Assembly (NCBI RefSeq): GCF_000003855.2
Contig: NW_003101663.1
Span: 41,696-105,695 of the forward strand
Source of the DNA: Blastomyces gilchristii SLH14081
Taxonomy: Eukaryota; Ascomycota; Eurotiomycetes; Onygenales; Ajellomycetaceae
Reading direction: 5' to 3'
Length of the DNA stretch: 64,000 nt
The translations under genes and the position numbers were made by a program. How positions within the stretch are numbered: position 1 is the stretch's first letter; each line of letters opens with the position of its first letter. Under the pieces are notes generated by a model. That model saw only the letters and a list, made by a program, of their open reading frames with translations, was not told where the DNA came from and did not search any database. Positions 46,070-57,000 of this stretch are shown here, piece by piece.

Positions 46070-49018
46070 TTACTCTTTCAGCTGCAGATCATCACTGAAA
46101 TGATCTGATATATTACTTCTCTAACTATGTGATTTGAAAGTGTGACATTAATCTTGAGAGATTGAAGTTTGTAAGAGATAGTATTCATGACTATCTTACT
46201 ATAGTTATACATTACTTTTATCTATGACTTACAATCTTCAAGAAAAAGATTCTAGATCTGAAATTCAAAATCCTAGATCACTGAACTTATTACAAGTGAT
46301 AAGATCACAGATCAGTGCACTTACATAGTGTATTTTAATGTAAGAATGTACTGAATTCTAAACTTGATATAAATGAAGACTTCTGTCAAGCCTTTACTGA
46401 CTATTGAGATTTTATTATTATAACTGAGAATTCTGAGTCTAATTACACTCAGTCTGAAGATGTATAATTATTTCTTTCTCTCAGTCATTCTGATCAGATG
46501 AATATCATTGAATATTTATCTGCAGTTCTTAACTGTGTTCAATATCATTACTGTAGTGAAAAGTACTGTATTTATAAATATCAGATCACTGATAATTTAC
46601 ATTACTGATTTCACTTTCTGCATGAATATCAGACTGACTGTACTATTCTTAACTCTTTGAGTAGTAGATATTATCAGCTACATCTTCATTGTAATAACTC
46701 AATTCTCAATAACTATAATAGATTGATTACAGTTAGCTGACTAGTAAATACTGATATTACTCTCTGCACTGATAGTTATATCATTCTTGATTATCTGTCT
46801 AAGTACATTGTCAAGGCTGAAACAGACACAGAATTCTATTATCAGATTGTTCAATGAGTAATTCTAAGAATCAGTTCAAGTCACTCACTACTCTCTACAC
46901 TTATTAAACTTATAAATTGACTTATTAATGAGCATGATTGATCTGCTCAGAAGATTTATTATCTTCTTTTAAATCTTTCTTTATAAATGAGATCTCATGA
47001 GTCAATTGTAGTTGATTATTAGTCTAAATCTTAATATTATTATAGCTATATTCTTGAATCTAATGAATTATAATGTGATTTATTCTTTTTGAAAAAATAT
47101 AAGTAGCAGTTAACTGAATTTGAAGATCTTTCATTTTTTAAATTTCTTTAAATCTTTTCTCATAGTTATTAAATTAAGAGATATTCTTATATAAAATTCT
47201 GAGTGTTGATCTACTTTTCTATTTATCAGTTTGAAACTGATTCAGAGAACTATACTCATATTAAACTTCTTCTTCATCACTCTTTTCATCAAATTCAAGA
47301 TCTCAAGATTGTTAATCTTCTCATCTCTTGATTCTCTTTTACAGAGATTTTTAATTATTGCTGTCTTTCTCATAATCACTCAGTTGATGTCTATAGTGAA
47401 GACATACTGAAATCAGAACCTGAGTTTGAAGATAATCAGAATAATGAAGAAGAGCTTGATCTTTCTTAAGCATTATCTATTCATTAAAACTCACAGTGTG
47501 ATAATGATGATCTCATTGACATCTGAAACTGTGAACAGCTTGATCATAAGTTCTTAAATTTTAACTATGATTGAAGCTCTCATGTTGACACTTATATCAA
47601 TCTTAACATGAAATTTTAAAATAATATGAAGACTGACTTCTCTGCAGACACTACTCTTCATAGACATGACTTATTCAAGACTCTAGACTCTGATCAATGT
47701 CTTCTTTATAACACTATTCTCTATTATTATACTGAGATTCTTAATAGTAAGTTCTCAGATTCTTTGCTAATTAATCTAGATAATGAAGATGACACTGATA
47801 AAACTTATCTGATTATGATTTTATCTATAACTCTTTAAAATCTTACAGAGGCTCAAGATCTCTCAATCTTAATTATTCAAGTTATATCAACTGATGTAGC
47901 TGCTTACTTCATTAATACTCAAACCTTGCATGCATTATTTTGACTTCTCATATGTAAGAATATATCATATGAACTACTCAATTCTCAAAATCATTAATCT
48001 TTACAGGCTCTTTTTAAGAATGTTCACTATCTGTTAATTGATGAAAAGTTAATAATTAATTTATAGCAACTTTTATAAATTGATCAGATCTGTTATTATA
48101 TATTCTCTTATAAAAGTGCTTATTTTAATAATCTCAGTGTCATTCTCAGTGAAGATTTCTATCAGCTCTTATCTATTTTTCAAACCTCACTCTATTATAA
48201 CAGATGTATTGATTATAAAGAAGATATTCAGAGCTGTTAAATCTACTTAACTTTTAGTAAAATCATTCAACTTACTATAATTTGATAATAAGTGAGTGAA
48301 GATGTCATCAGCTGTCAGTTCTGTGAGATCTTGAAAAATCTTCAGCTTGATCAGTTAACTCTGAGTGATTGAGAGTTTCTTTTAAAGTATGTACAGACTC
48401 TTATTTCTCATAAAGCTCTGATCTTTGAGAATACAATTCACATTTATACAAAGAAGTGTCATGTTCATGTTTATAATAATAATACTATTCAAAGCTGTAA
48501 ACAATCTGTTATTAATATTCAGGTCATAAATAATATAGACACTTCTCAGTTAGATTCTGATAAGACTGATAATCTTTATCAGAATCTTTCTCTCTTTATC
48601 AGCTGCTAAATTATACTTCTACAGAATATTTAAACAGACTATAGTCTTATTAACAGTACTCTTGAGACTCTTTATAATATTATATAAAGTTCAGATATGA
48701 AGAATCTCTGTCAAGATTCTTCATTTACACTGTTAATTAATTTTGATAAATATGATAACTCTGCTTATTTAAAATGAAAGAGTCTTAAACTTGTGCCTAT
48801 CTTCTGCAGCTATTATAACTTTTCTCATATTAATCAAGTCTGCAGCTGTATGCAGTTCTCTCTTACAGTTATATATATCATTACTGTTTATAAATCTCAA
48901 GAATTATCACTTAATCAGGCTGTTCTTGATATTTCTGAGACTGAATTTCAGACTAATCTCATATATGTTATAGTTTCACAGATTAAAATATATCAAGATC
49001 TTCTATTTAAGTAATTCT
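46070..49018 (+). pseudogene. Helitron-2 Rep (HUH) plus Pif1-type helicase
   Basis: One frame, broken mostly by TGA where Trp is expected. The N-terminal Helitron-like domain reads NDLIYYFSNYVI and LKFVRDSIHDYLTIVIHYFY. The HUH motif is visible as SVHLHSVF (about 46,310). The catalytic-Tyr region reads LDYLSKYIVKAE (about 46,790). The helicase part holds SDQCLLYNTIL (47,690), a degenerate Walker A (NLDNEDDTDKTYLIMI, 47,775-47,820), YLLIDEKLI (48,035), SVILSEDFYQLL (48,140) and the C-terminal LTVIYIITVYKSQELSLNQ plus ETEFQTNLIYVIVSQIK (48,860-48,990). The protein nicks and unwinds DNA in rolling-circle transposition. Motif wording differs from Helitron-1, so they are separate lineages. Confidence 0.85.
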
Positions 49019-49879
49019 TTGATTATTTCAGATTTTATCAGTCTGATGACAGAGTGAGCAGAAGCATGTAGATATATAAGATTAATTATACAAGATATTA
49101 AAGTTAATAGATAACTAAGTTATATTTCTTTTCTTTTTATAGATCTCTGCTAATCTATATTCTATATAGATTCATTCACTCTTTATTTCATCTTTTTCAT
49201 AATTCACATTTAATCTGCTTATTCACTTATTCTTTATTATCATAAGTTCTTCATTCTCTATTCTATTATTCTCTCTATCTGTTCTGCTTGCAGATTCACT
49301 GAATTTAATCATTGAACTTAATAAATCTATTACAGTTAATTCTATTATAATTACTGAATCTGAGAATAAGTAGTTAGTAATCTACAGAAGATATTGAAAT
49401 AATTCAGATATTAATTTATATAGCTTAGATTTAATATAATAATATCTTTAATCTGAGAAATTAAAAATCTTCTGAGATCTGTGTTATTGAGACCTATGTT
49501 GTATTATGTAATAAGAGATATTAAATTCTTACAGCTGTCAATATATATATAAGAGAAAGTAAATGAATCTCAGAGTATTTCTTTTCTCTTTAAAGAATTT
49601 ATCTTATCTCTCATCTTTTATCTCTGTCAGCTGTTTTTTTTTTTTTTCAGAAATTATATTATTTATCTCTATTAATTCATCAGAAGTTCAAAAAATCATT
49701 AATACTATTATTATAACTGAAAACAATATCTTGAAACATGTTCATTATAAATGAAATTCTTTAAAATAATGAAAATTACAATTCTGATAATCAGCACAGT
49801 TCTTAATAACCTTGTTCAGTCTATTAAGCTGTTAATTATTAATCTCATTCTTAGTTCTATATCTGTATCTGTATCTGTC

Positions 49880-50620
49880 TCTGCTATGTCTACTGATTCT
49901 AGATTATTAAGTTAACTGTTAACTTATTTAACTGAAAGAATGTCTGAGAAGTTATTAAAGAAGCTACAGACTCTTATTAAATTATTCTGTACTTAGAAGT
50001 CAGTCTTATAAAAGAGTTATCAGATTAATATAAAAATTAATATAAATTATAAAGCTCTTCTTCTATAATTCTATAATACTGTTTTTACAGTTCTCTGTAA
50101 TTACTATACTAGAGAAGAAGACTCTTTTATTATCTATATCAGCACTCTGAATCAGTGTTATAAAGCTTGTATTAGTTATTATTATAATAACACTGAAAGT
50201 CACTGCTCTTATTATAGAAGTGAGTCACTTTTTAATATAAAATATATTAATTTCAATACAATTAATTAATAGTTCTATATAGTCAATATCAGTAAGAAGA
50301 ATGATAAAGTGAAAGAAAAGAAACAGAAGAATGAAAAGAGAAAGAAAGTTAAAAAAAAGAGTTTATTTAAGAAGTACTCTTTAACTGAGAATACAGAGAC
50401 TAAAACTTTGAAAAAATAGATTACAAGTATTAAGTCAGTTAATAGTTATAATATTGAGATTTTAACTTTTATATTGAAAATAAGACTCTGTATAAGAAGA
50501 ATATAGCACTGAAGATTAAATTCAGAACTATTATAAGTCTTCTTCAGATCACTTAAACTGTTTTTAAGAATAATATATAAGCTGATAAGACAGAGTGAAG
50601 ATGTTTTTTATATTTTTTCT
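49880..50620 (+). pseudogene. Helitron-2 accessory zinc-finger ORF (DUF3716-like)
   Basis: A degraded frame with the cysteine block NQCYKACISYYYNNTESHCS (about 50,150-50,215), matching VCVNYYYN...HCSL of the Helitron-1 ORF. It is followed, probably after an intron, by a strongly basic stretch (KEKKQKNEKRKKVKKK, near 50,310-50,360), again as in Helitron-1. It runs in the same direction as the helicase here, whereas in Helitron-1 it is opposite. Function unknown; the family name is from memory. Confidence 0.55.
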
Positions 50621-50735
50621 TAGTTAGCTGATGCTTTTACACTGAAAACAATCTTTATTTATTTTTACAGTTCTATCTCGTCATTAACAACTGAAAAATC
50701 AATCATGGAGAGTCTTCTGGTTTGAGCTTAGTTCA

Positions 50736-50835
50736 NNNNNNNNNNNNNNNNNNNNNNNNNNNNNNNNNNNNNNNNNNNNNNNNNNNNNNNNNNNNNNNNN
50801 NNNNNNNNNNNNNNNNNNNNNNNNNNNNNNNNNNN
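50736..50835. other. Assembly gap (100 N)
   Basis: Exactly 100 N, the usual placeholder for a gap of unknown size. It lies at the switch from the mutated AT-rich compartment to normal sequence, so Helitron-2 and E6 ends and the true distance are uncertain. Confidence 0.99.
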
Positions 50836-50885
50836 ACATTAAGATATTTTTAGAAACCTGAGGTGCTTGAGTTCTGAATTTAATG

Positions 50886-50976
50886 TATTCCCTGCGGGTT
50901 TCGAACTCACATACCTTGGTTTCCCACACCAAGGCGCTACCAGGTGGCCGCATTAACCATTCAGTCACCGGGGCAG
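50886..50976 (-). other. tRNA-like or SINE-like sequence
   Basis: On the minus strand there is an A-box-like GGCCACCTGGTAGCGCC and a stem-loop TTGGT-GTGGGAA-ACCAA shaped like an anticodon arm with T at position 33. A B-box-like GAGTTCGAAAC follows. The acceptor and T stems do not pair properly, so it is not a sound tRNA gene. It may be a decayed tRNA or tRNA-derived SINE head. CpG is retained. Confidence 0.4.
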
Positions 50977-50989
50977 AAATTACTCTTAT

Positions 50990-51158
50990 TTCACTGTTCT
51001 TGAATTAAATCTAGTCATTTTTCATATCATTTCTGAAAGAAATGATTCAGTTTCAGATTTTTTTGATACTCAGTCCTGGTGAGACTTACATCAAGAAATG
51101 TATGAGATCAGATCAAATGAGATTAAATGTGAAATTCATGGTCCCGCCGGCCAGTCTA
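50990..51158 (+). mobile_element. Right arm of a second hAT-like MITE
   Basis: Similar to the right arm of the 28,159 MITE: AAGAAATGTATGAGA, AATGTGAAATTCATG and the terminal CAGTCTA. Here the tip reads GGTCCCGCCGGCCAGTCTA, apparently the unmutated form. The left arm is not visible and may fall in the gap. The expected 8-bp duplicate of GTGATTAC was not seen upstream. Confidence 0.6.
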
Positions 51159-51179
51159 GTGATTACTACGCCTACCTTA

Positions 51180-51660
51180 GTCACGTGCCACTAAATGAAT
51201 TTAGTAGCAGCTCGGTTAGTGAGCTTAATACACACAATGTTGATCCTTCTAAGATCCCATCCTTCTATGAAGAGAAGGACCCGGAGGATAAGCTCGGGCG
51301 GCAAGATTTCGAAGATGTTGCGGTTTCCGTTAGCTGCCGCTATGCTTTGGAAAAACCGAGTAGTCGTCTGCTGATCTGAGGTAATTTCAAGGCATTGACA
51401 ATCTTTACCATCCCTCTTGTAGTTCTGTAGCTTTTCCGTTCTTTTTCGCCGGAGTCTTCCAGTGTTTAAGCCCTTCGGTATCCTTGGCCTCTGCGGTGGT
51501 TTTCCTGGTCTTGAAACTAGCCTGTCGCTGCTTCCGAGGGCGAGCTGCGACAGTATTAGAAGTGAAAGGAGATGTAGTAGCAGAGTTTGTGAGAGTAAGC
51601 TGAAATGTTGAAAGCTCAGTTGGTTTGAGTTGTTTGATCTTCTTGCACGGTGTAGTCTAG
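51180..51660 (-). pseudogene. F-box-like gene fragment, probably two exons
   Basis: The end of the frame reads IFEILPPELILRVLLFIEG and DLRRINIVCIKLTNRAA, which looks like an F-box (the part that docks to Skp1 in ubiquitin ligases). Upstream, a different minus frame (LKPTELSTFQLTLTNS and AARPRKQRQASFKTRKTTAE) looks more protein-like than the straight ORF. A 64-nt intron with donor G|GTAAAG near 51,410 and acceptor TTCCAAAG would join the two in phase. The gene stops at TAG (51,191) about 30 bp from the MITE arm, right after the F-box, so the substrate-binding C-terminus is missing. Its start is not found. I call it a truncated gene; a short functional protein cannot be excluded. Confidence 0.45.
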
Positions 51661-51664
51661 TCAT

Positions 51665-52100
51665 ACACCATCCCAGTCACCATCTTTTACTTTCTATCTG
51701 AAAGTAAATAGATTATAAATAATATCTCATATATAGAGAAATAACTCTTTTCATGCTGAAATTGATATTTATAGTGGCTAGAGATGTTTGAGCATGAGTA
51801 GTTGATAATTGAAGGTGAATGAGAAATGGTGAGAGAGGTGTCAAACCACAAAAACACTGAATATTTATGTTAGCTGTCTGTAGAAGAAGTTTATTTCGGG
51901 AAAAAGTAAATGGCACTGAGTCTGAGAAGGCCGAAATTTAATATAGACCTGGGAGTAATATATGTGTCGTACATACATGCATGTTTCCGACACATTGGCG
52001 TACAGTATTCCAATCCTAACTAGGAGCAAATTCACTCCATCAATCACACCCAACAGGAGTAAATTTTCCCTAAAATAGGAGGCACATTCCCTCTCTTGTC
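51665..52100. other. Intergenic stretch
   Basis: No convincing gene. An imperfect hairpin TGTGTCG...CGACACA lies at 51,963-51,994, beyond the 3' end of the EXPERA gene. Short ORFs here lack codon bias and similarity. Confidence 0.6.
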
Positions 52101-52868
52101 TCAATTTACCTTGGCTTTCTCAACCAAAGATGAATTAAGACGAGAGAACATATCCACCCACATAGTGATCGCTTAAAAGTTCCCGTCAATTAAATTAGAC
52201 TGACTGATAGGTAAAGATGTCGAACGGACGGGGAACATACCAATGATGAAAAAGCCAATATATCCAGGCAGGTTCTTATTAATATCTGCCGCGGGCCAGT
52301 CCTGGGTGTTCCACACCTCCACAAAGCAAATGACAGTAGATAGAACAAGATGGGTCGCCAAGGGAAGAAGATAAAGTGGCACTATGCGATTATCTTTGGG
52401 AAAAATTCAGCTACCGCCCAGCAAGTGCATTTGACTCGCGGCAAACGCATTCAAGTCAGGAGACGACGGTGACGCACCTTGGATCAAGCCACGGATCGCC
52501 CAAAGGCTCAACGGAACAGAATACAGAGCTTCGATGGCAACAAACAGCTGAAAGAAAGGCGGGTCCTTGACATAGAGAGGATCATTGTAGTTGTTGACAT
52601 AAAAGTCGTGAACTGCTGTTGTCCACTGAGGGAATAATCCCGCGGGATAGAATGGCACGAAGTCGATAGCTATTATTTGTTTCAGCCATCATTATTAGGT
52701 TGCCAAATCCCTAGCGAAGAAGGGATGGGGAAAAGGGGGCCTGAGGCAACATGGCAACGTACCAAAAGCAAGAAAAACGGTCGTTGAAAGAAAGACAACG
52801 TAGAGAATATCCAACTTTCGACTCCAGATTGACCTGGGATGGACGCGTTGAGGTGGCGTGCCGACCAT
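52101..52868 (-). CDS. EXPERA-domain membrane protein (TMEM97/sigma-2 receptor-like), four exons
   Basis: Coding exons are 52,868-52,763, 52,669-52,478, 52,393-52,241 and 52,171-52,101; the introns of 93, 84 and 69 nt are all GT-AG and in phase, giving 173 residues. That is close to the usual 170-180 of this family. Landmarks are RKLDILYVVFLSTTVFLAF (first membrane span), IDFVPFYPAGLFP, the conserved FYVNNYNDPLY, PPFFQLFVAIEALYSVPLSLW (second span), PLYLLPLATHLVLSTVICFV (third span) and a last span ending in TMWVDMFSRL with a lysine-bearing tail (VEKAKVN). Proteins of this group sit in the ER or related membranes and bind sterols or lipids; the role in fungi is not settled. I start at 52,868 (MVGTPPQ); an in-frame ATG at 52,970 would add 34 residues that look like leader sequence. 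Confidence 0.85.
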
Positions 52869-53101
52869 ATTGTTTAACCTGATTATGCCTTTGGGAAGAG
52901 ACGCGAAAAGGGACAGAATCAATGTGAATGATGGAAATGCCGTCTCGGGTTTTTGATCCCAAGAGCTCACATCAAATCCGTGTTATTATTTAAAGATGAA
53001 ATCTAGCGTGGTGTTCAGCAGCGAATTCGCGAATTAAATAAAGGGATGTCAGCAAGTAGCTTGGTGTTTTCAACCTCACAACACTGATATCCCAGTACGG
53101 A
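52869..53101 (-). promoter_or_regulatory. Upstream region of the EXPERA gene
   Basis: No other gene is visible. It should hold the promoter and 5' UTR of the gene at 52,868. No specific element is recognised. Confidence 0.35.
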
Positions 53102-53342
53102 GGATCCTCTCAAAAGTTTGATTAACTAGTGCTAAGAATTTAAGGTGTAATTTTGTTACAGGCATAAAGTATTCTCATTCCCTCTTTTAACCAGAGTTCT
53201 AAGGGAAGTTAATGTCTGTGGTCTCTGAATAACCAGCTACAGCTTAACTAAAGCTAGCCTAAACCCCAGGGGCTTGAGAATGATATTGTATCAATATTAC
53301 AGCTTAAATTCTTAGCGCTAATTCAAACTGTTGAGAGGATCC
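53102..53342. mobile_element. Small TIR element (MITE), 241 bp
   Basis: Terminal inverted repeats of about 47 bp: GGATCCTCTCAAAAGTTTG...GCTAAGAATTTAAGGTGTAAT at the left. The right end, read in reverse, is GGATCCTCTCAACAGTTTGAATTAGCGCTAAGAATTTAAG... in short blocks. No coding capacity. The palindromic GGATCC at both tips makes the exact TSD uncertain. The interior is not hypermutated. Confidence 0.8.
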
Positions 53343-53551
53343 TACTCAATCATATTATTATGCTTGATTTAGTAGATATTCTCATTTTTAAAAAAATTAA
53401 TTAAACAGTTATATAAAATATTACAATTAATTCACACCGACCTGTTGAAGTCAATAATTAATTAAAGGCGAAATATTACAGTTGAAAAGTAGCGTGGTTC
53501 GTAAAGAAGTATGTATGTTCTTGCGGCTGTGCCATCTTCCAACATCATATG
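53343..53551. other. AT-rich spacer, former 3' flank of the acetyltransferase gene
   Basis: Removing the Copia element and one ATATG joins 53,551 to 59,283, so this stretch was directly downstream of the acetyltransferase gene. It contains no gene. Confidence 0.7.
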
Positions 53552-53646
53552 TGTGGAAGGTGTAAAGCTTGTCTGATTGAAAGGTTGCTAGCTTGTGGAA
53601 AGTTATATGGTGGAAGGATTAGTAAGCCAGATCATGTGACCTGACA
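53552..53646 (-). repeat. 3' LTR of the Copia element
   Basis: 95 bp, TGTGGAAGG to CCTGACA. It includes GTGTAAAGCTTGTCTG, GAAAGTTATATGG and ATCATGTGAC. Very short for an LTR. Confidence 0.92.
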
Positions 53647-53699
53647 CCCCCACTCACCAGAGTAACTATACATGATGCTATATACAAAATTCGCCTTCA

Positions 53700-54890
53700 A
53701 ATCAAGTACAGATACAAAAAATGACTGGAAAATGTGAAGTAATGAAAAATCAGTCATGATATACATCATTTTTTATCCCTCTATCCCTCTATCTTCTTTA
53801 TATTCTCTTTCCAATGCATATATTTCAACATTCCAAGTGGTTTAGTAAGCTCATTCATCATGTTCTCAGCAGATGGAACATATTGAATAGATATCTCATT
53901 CTTGCAGACAAGATCCTGAAGAATGTGAAAACAGACCTCTATATGCTTCAAGCAGTGTGGAATTGCTTCAGAAGAGGATAGCTCTATGACAGACTTATTA
54001 TCAGCATGGATTGTATAAGCCAGATCATTGACTGTGGTGGGAATGAGGTGATCATCAGCATCCAGATTGTTGAGACAGGATGGGATGAAGCCAGTGTCTT
54101 CTAGAAGCTCTCAGAGATAGACAAGCTCATATGCAGCCTCAGAGGATGCAATATATTCGGCCTCTGTTGATGACTTGAAGACCCCTGTTTGCCGGCAGCT
54201 CCGCCATGCAATGGGACCACCTGCCATGTAGATGATATAACCGGTGGTTGAATGGGATCCTGGATCCCTACCAGCTCAATTGGCATCTGTGTATGCTACA
54301 GGTTCAATTTCGGCACCTCTGTGATAGGTTATACCCTCATTGATTGAACCCTGTAGATATCAGAGTGTACACTTGTATGCAGCCCAGTTCTTTGATGTAG
54401 GCTGAGAGCTGAATTGTTCAAGGAATCCTGCAGCAAAGCTCATATCAGAACATGTATTGAATGCCAGATATTGCAGGAATCTGATATCAGATTGATAGAA
54501 CTGTAGAATAAATTCTGCTGTGTATGCAATCAGTTTCTCATCATCATTCATGAAATCAACATTCTTCTTCATAGAAGTGAATGTAGAATGACAGTCATTT
54601 ATTGAGAACTTCTCCAGAAGATTCCTTATAAAGAGAAGTTGAGACAATGTTAATGAAGTTGAATCTCTATCAATCTTCATTTCTAGATAGCAGTTGAAAT
54701 TCCCTACATTCTTGATCTCATAATTAGCAGTGATTTCAGCTTTGGCCCAGTTCAGGTCTTTGATTTTCAGGCTGTAGAGATGAATATCATTTATATAGAT
54801 GATTATATAGACCTGTCTTTCATTATGAATAAATAGTTCAGCATCATAGAGACTGATATGAAAGTCTGAGTGCAATAGTATCTTTCACAG
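53700..54890 (-). pseudogene. Copia RT C-terminal part and RNase H
   Basis: The minus frame from 54,875 to 54,360 is open: IYINDIHLYSL (RT palm, normally YVDD), NFNCYLEMKIDRD, YQSDIRFLQYLAF and NWAAYKCTL. After one TGA at the expected Trp the frame continues into Copia RNase H: EPVAYTDAN.AGRDPGS with TGA for Trp, GPIAWRSCRQTGVFKSSTE, AEYIASSEAAYELVYL, then TGA, and HADNKSVIELS. So only a few stops, all TGA, break this third of the element. It is far better preserved than the gag and integrase regions to its right. Confidence 0.85.
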
Positions 54891-57000
54891 CTCTTCATAT
54901 CATAAGAGTGCTGCTTGCTTAAGACTGTAGAGTCTCTGCATCAACTCACACATAAGATTATCACAGTCTTCACAGAATTCTGTGAGTTGATTCATATATA
55001 TTTATTCATCAGCAGACAGTTGAGTATTTAAAAAAGCAGTTATTATATCAATCTGCAGAACATATCATCTCTGAGATACTAAGATTATTATAAGAGCTTG
55101 TGAGATGAATGCAGAGATAATGAGTGCAAAGATTCTTGAGTAATTGACTTTCTTCTGTTAAAGATTTTCATAGACAACTCAGCAGATCTTATAGTGAATA
55201 ACATCACTTATATTATTGAACTTTTTATTAAATACTCATTGACTGTGAAGAATACTCATTTGTGATATTCTCTTAATCAGTTATCAGATCTCTATCTATT
55301 TCAAACAGTTAATCTCTTTAACACAGATCTTATAATAATACTTTCATTTCATGAAAGCTTTGACATATATGAGGTTTTTTGAGATTGAAAGTACAGTGAT
55401 CTTGAGATCAGTGAGTAGATCTTCAAGACTATCTCTCACTGAAGTTTTCCTCACTGTAGTGATATCTCTTATAAATATCAGAGAATCATTCAATTTAACT
55501 GTGAATTCTGAGAAGTTCAGTGTATTCTGCACTAAAAAGATAGGTATTCTCATAGAGATATTATAGTTAATTTATCAATTATTAGTGAGTATAAGAAATA
55601 ATGAACACTCAGATTGAATTTTCTCATCAATGAACAGATTATTAATTGATGAATTAGAAATCACTGCAGTCTTTTTACAGACTGCAGTGAGTAGGCCTGA
55701 TGTTACTGAAGAAATTACTGCAGCTGCTTTACAGACTGCATTGAGTAAAATCTTCAGATTGTGTATTATTAATATCAATGAATTGATAAGATGAAGGTTC
55801 TTCTGAAAGATAATGTCTTTTGATATATATAAACATCTGTTGAAGAGGTTCATCAATCTATAATTGATAAAATCATTATATTTTACAAAAATCAACTCTT
55901 TGAAACAGGAAGTCATCTTATTGATGAGCTTGAAAACTATCTTCAAGAATGCTTTGCAACCTCATCAGTGAATACCATGTGCAGAAGATAGAGCTTCAAG
56001 TCAGACCTTATATAGTATAATCAGCTTTGTATTTTCAGAGCTCTCATACAATATTGTTGAGATTGATATAAGATTAAGCAGCTCTGTGACTGTAATAACT
56101 GTCTTATTTCACATCTTTTTCAGAGCTGAAGAGTCTATTAATAGTGATTGAGACTTCTTAATAATTAAATCAATTAATCATTCAGATACTTCATCTTGCT
56201 GTGAAGTATGAGAGAAAATCAGCTCTCATTTTATATCTTCACTGAGCATATATACTGTGACTGTATTTGAATTCAATTCTTCACAATCTGAGTGAATGAT
56301 TGCAATGCCACATCTCAGCAGATTCTTGATGAATTGATTGAAGATCTGTAGATATCTCAACATCTCATTCTTGCATTTCAATAGAAATATTCATCTTATA
56401 CAGATAGCATCATCTGTTATCATTATTACAAGCTTCTTATCAGTGTAAGATGATATATCATTCTCAGTTTCAAGAGTCTCATCATCACTGAAGATATTCA
56501 CTCAAATCTTCAAGGTCTTATAGATGACACAATGTGGTGTGAAATCCTTGTAGAAAGTGTGTTTCTGTTTAAACTTAATATATATGACACAGAATGATAA
56601 TTTCTTCAGACTAATAATAATAATATCAAATCACAGATCTCTGATCATTTTTAATATACTATTTTCACTGATATAATTAAGTTAACAATGTCACTCATCT
56701 ATCAGAAGCTGTTTCAGAAGAACTGCAGATAATCAAGATAAAGATAAGATAATAAAGAAATCAGTATCTGAATTCTTAGAGTTGATTAACTGTTCAATCT
56801 TCTCACAGCTGAAAGATCTCAAAGACTCAGCACTCAGATTGTAATCTGTTGAGATTGTCTTTGATTTCAGAACAGCTATATATATCACTGCTTCATACAT
56901 TGAGTCATTCATTATCTTATGAAATATCAGTGAGCTGTTGAATAGAATATAAATATTATTATGAGACAGATTGATGTAGAAGATATCACTATTGATAGAT
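54891..57000 (-). pseudogene. Copia integrase and RT N-terminal region
   Basis: Strongly mutated. The integrase core is still recognisable near 56,280-56,020 (SDCEELNSN, QSLLIDSSALKKMW). Beyond it lies the C-terminal integrase piece 55,946-55,575, open, with the Copia-type block CFKELIFVKYNDFINYRLMN and SKDIIFQKN. The start of RT lies near 55,320-54,900. TGA, TAA and TAG codons are frequent. Confidence 0.75.

Larger units (their letters stand above)
46010..50735 (+). mobile_element. Helitron-2, mutated, right end at or in the gap
   Basis: Carries a Helitron Rep-helicase frame (46,070-49,018) and, downstream on the same strand, a zinc-finger ORF related to that of Helitron-1. The left end abuts Gypsy E6 integrase. 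The frame opens inside the N-terminal Helitron domain, so the 5' end may be truncated or rearranged. The right terminus is not visible because the 100-N gap follows. The 49,020-49,880 stretch contains no frame I can assign. Confidence 0.8.

Noticed and set aside
46070..49018. TGA as a tryptophan codon (mitochondrial-type genetic code) in the AT-rich region
   Set aside because: TGA does fall at Trp positions, but it also replaces Arg (CGA), TAA and TAG stops are present too, the genes are nuclear transposons, and sibling copies such as LINE-D use TGG. Mutation explains it better.
51713..52104. Two minus-strand ORFs downstream of the EXPERA gene
   Set aside because: No similarity, overlapping frames and no splice or start context; treated as intergenic.
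55351..55566. Plus-strand ORFs inside the Copia element (also 57,634-57,828 and 58,611-58,899)
   Set aside because: They are antisense to the Copia frame and arise from its biased base composition.
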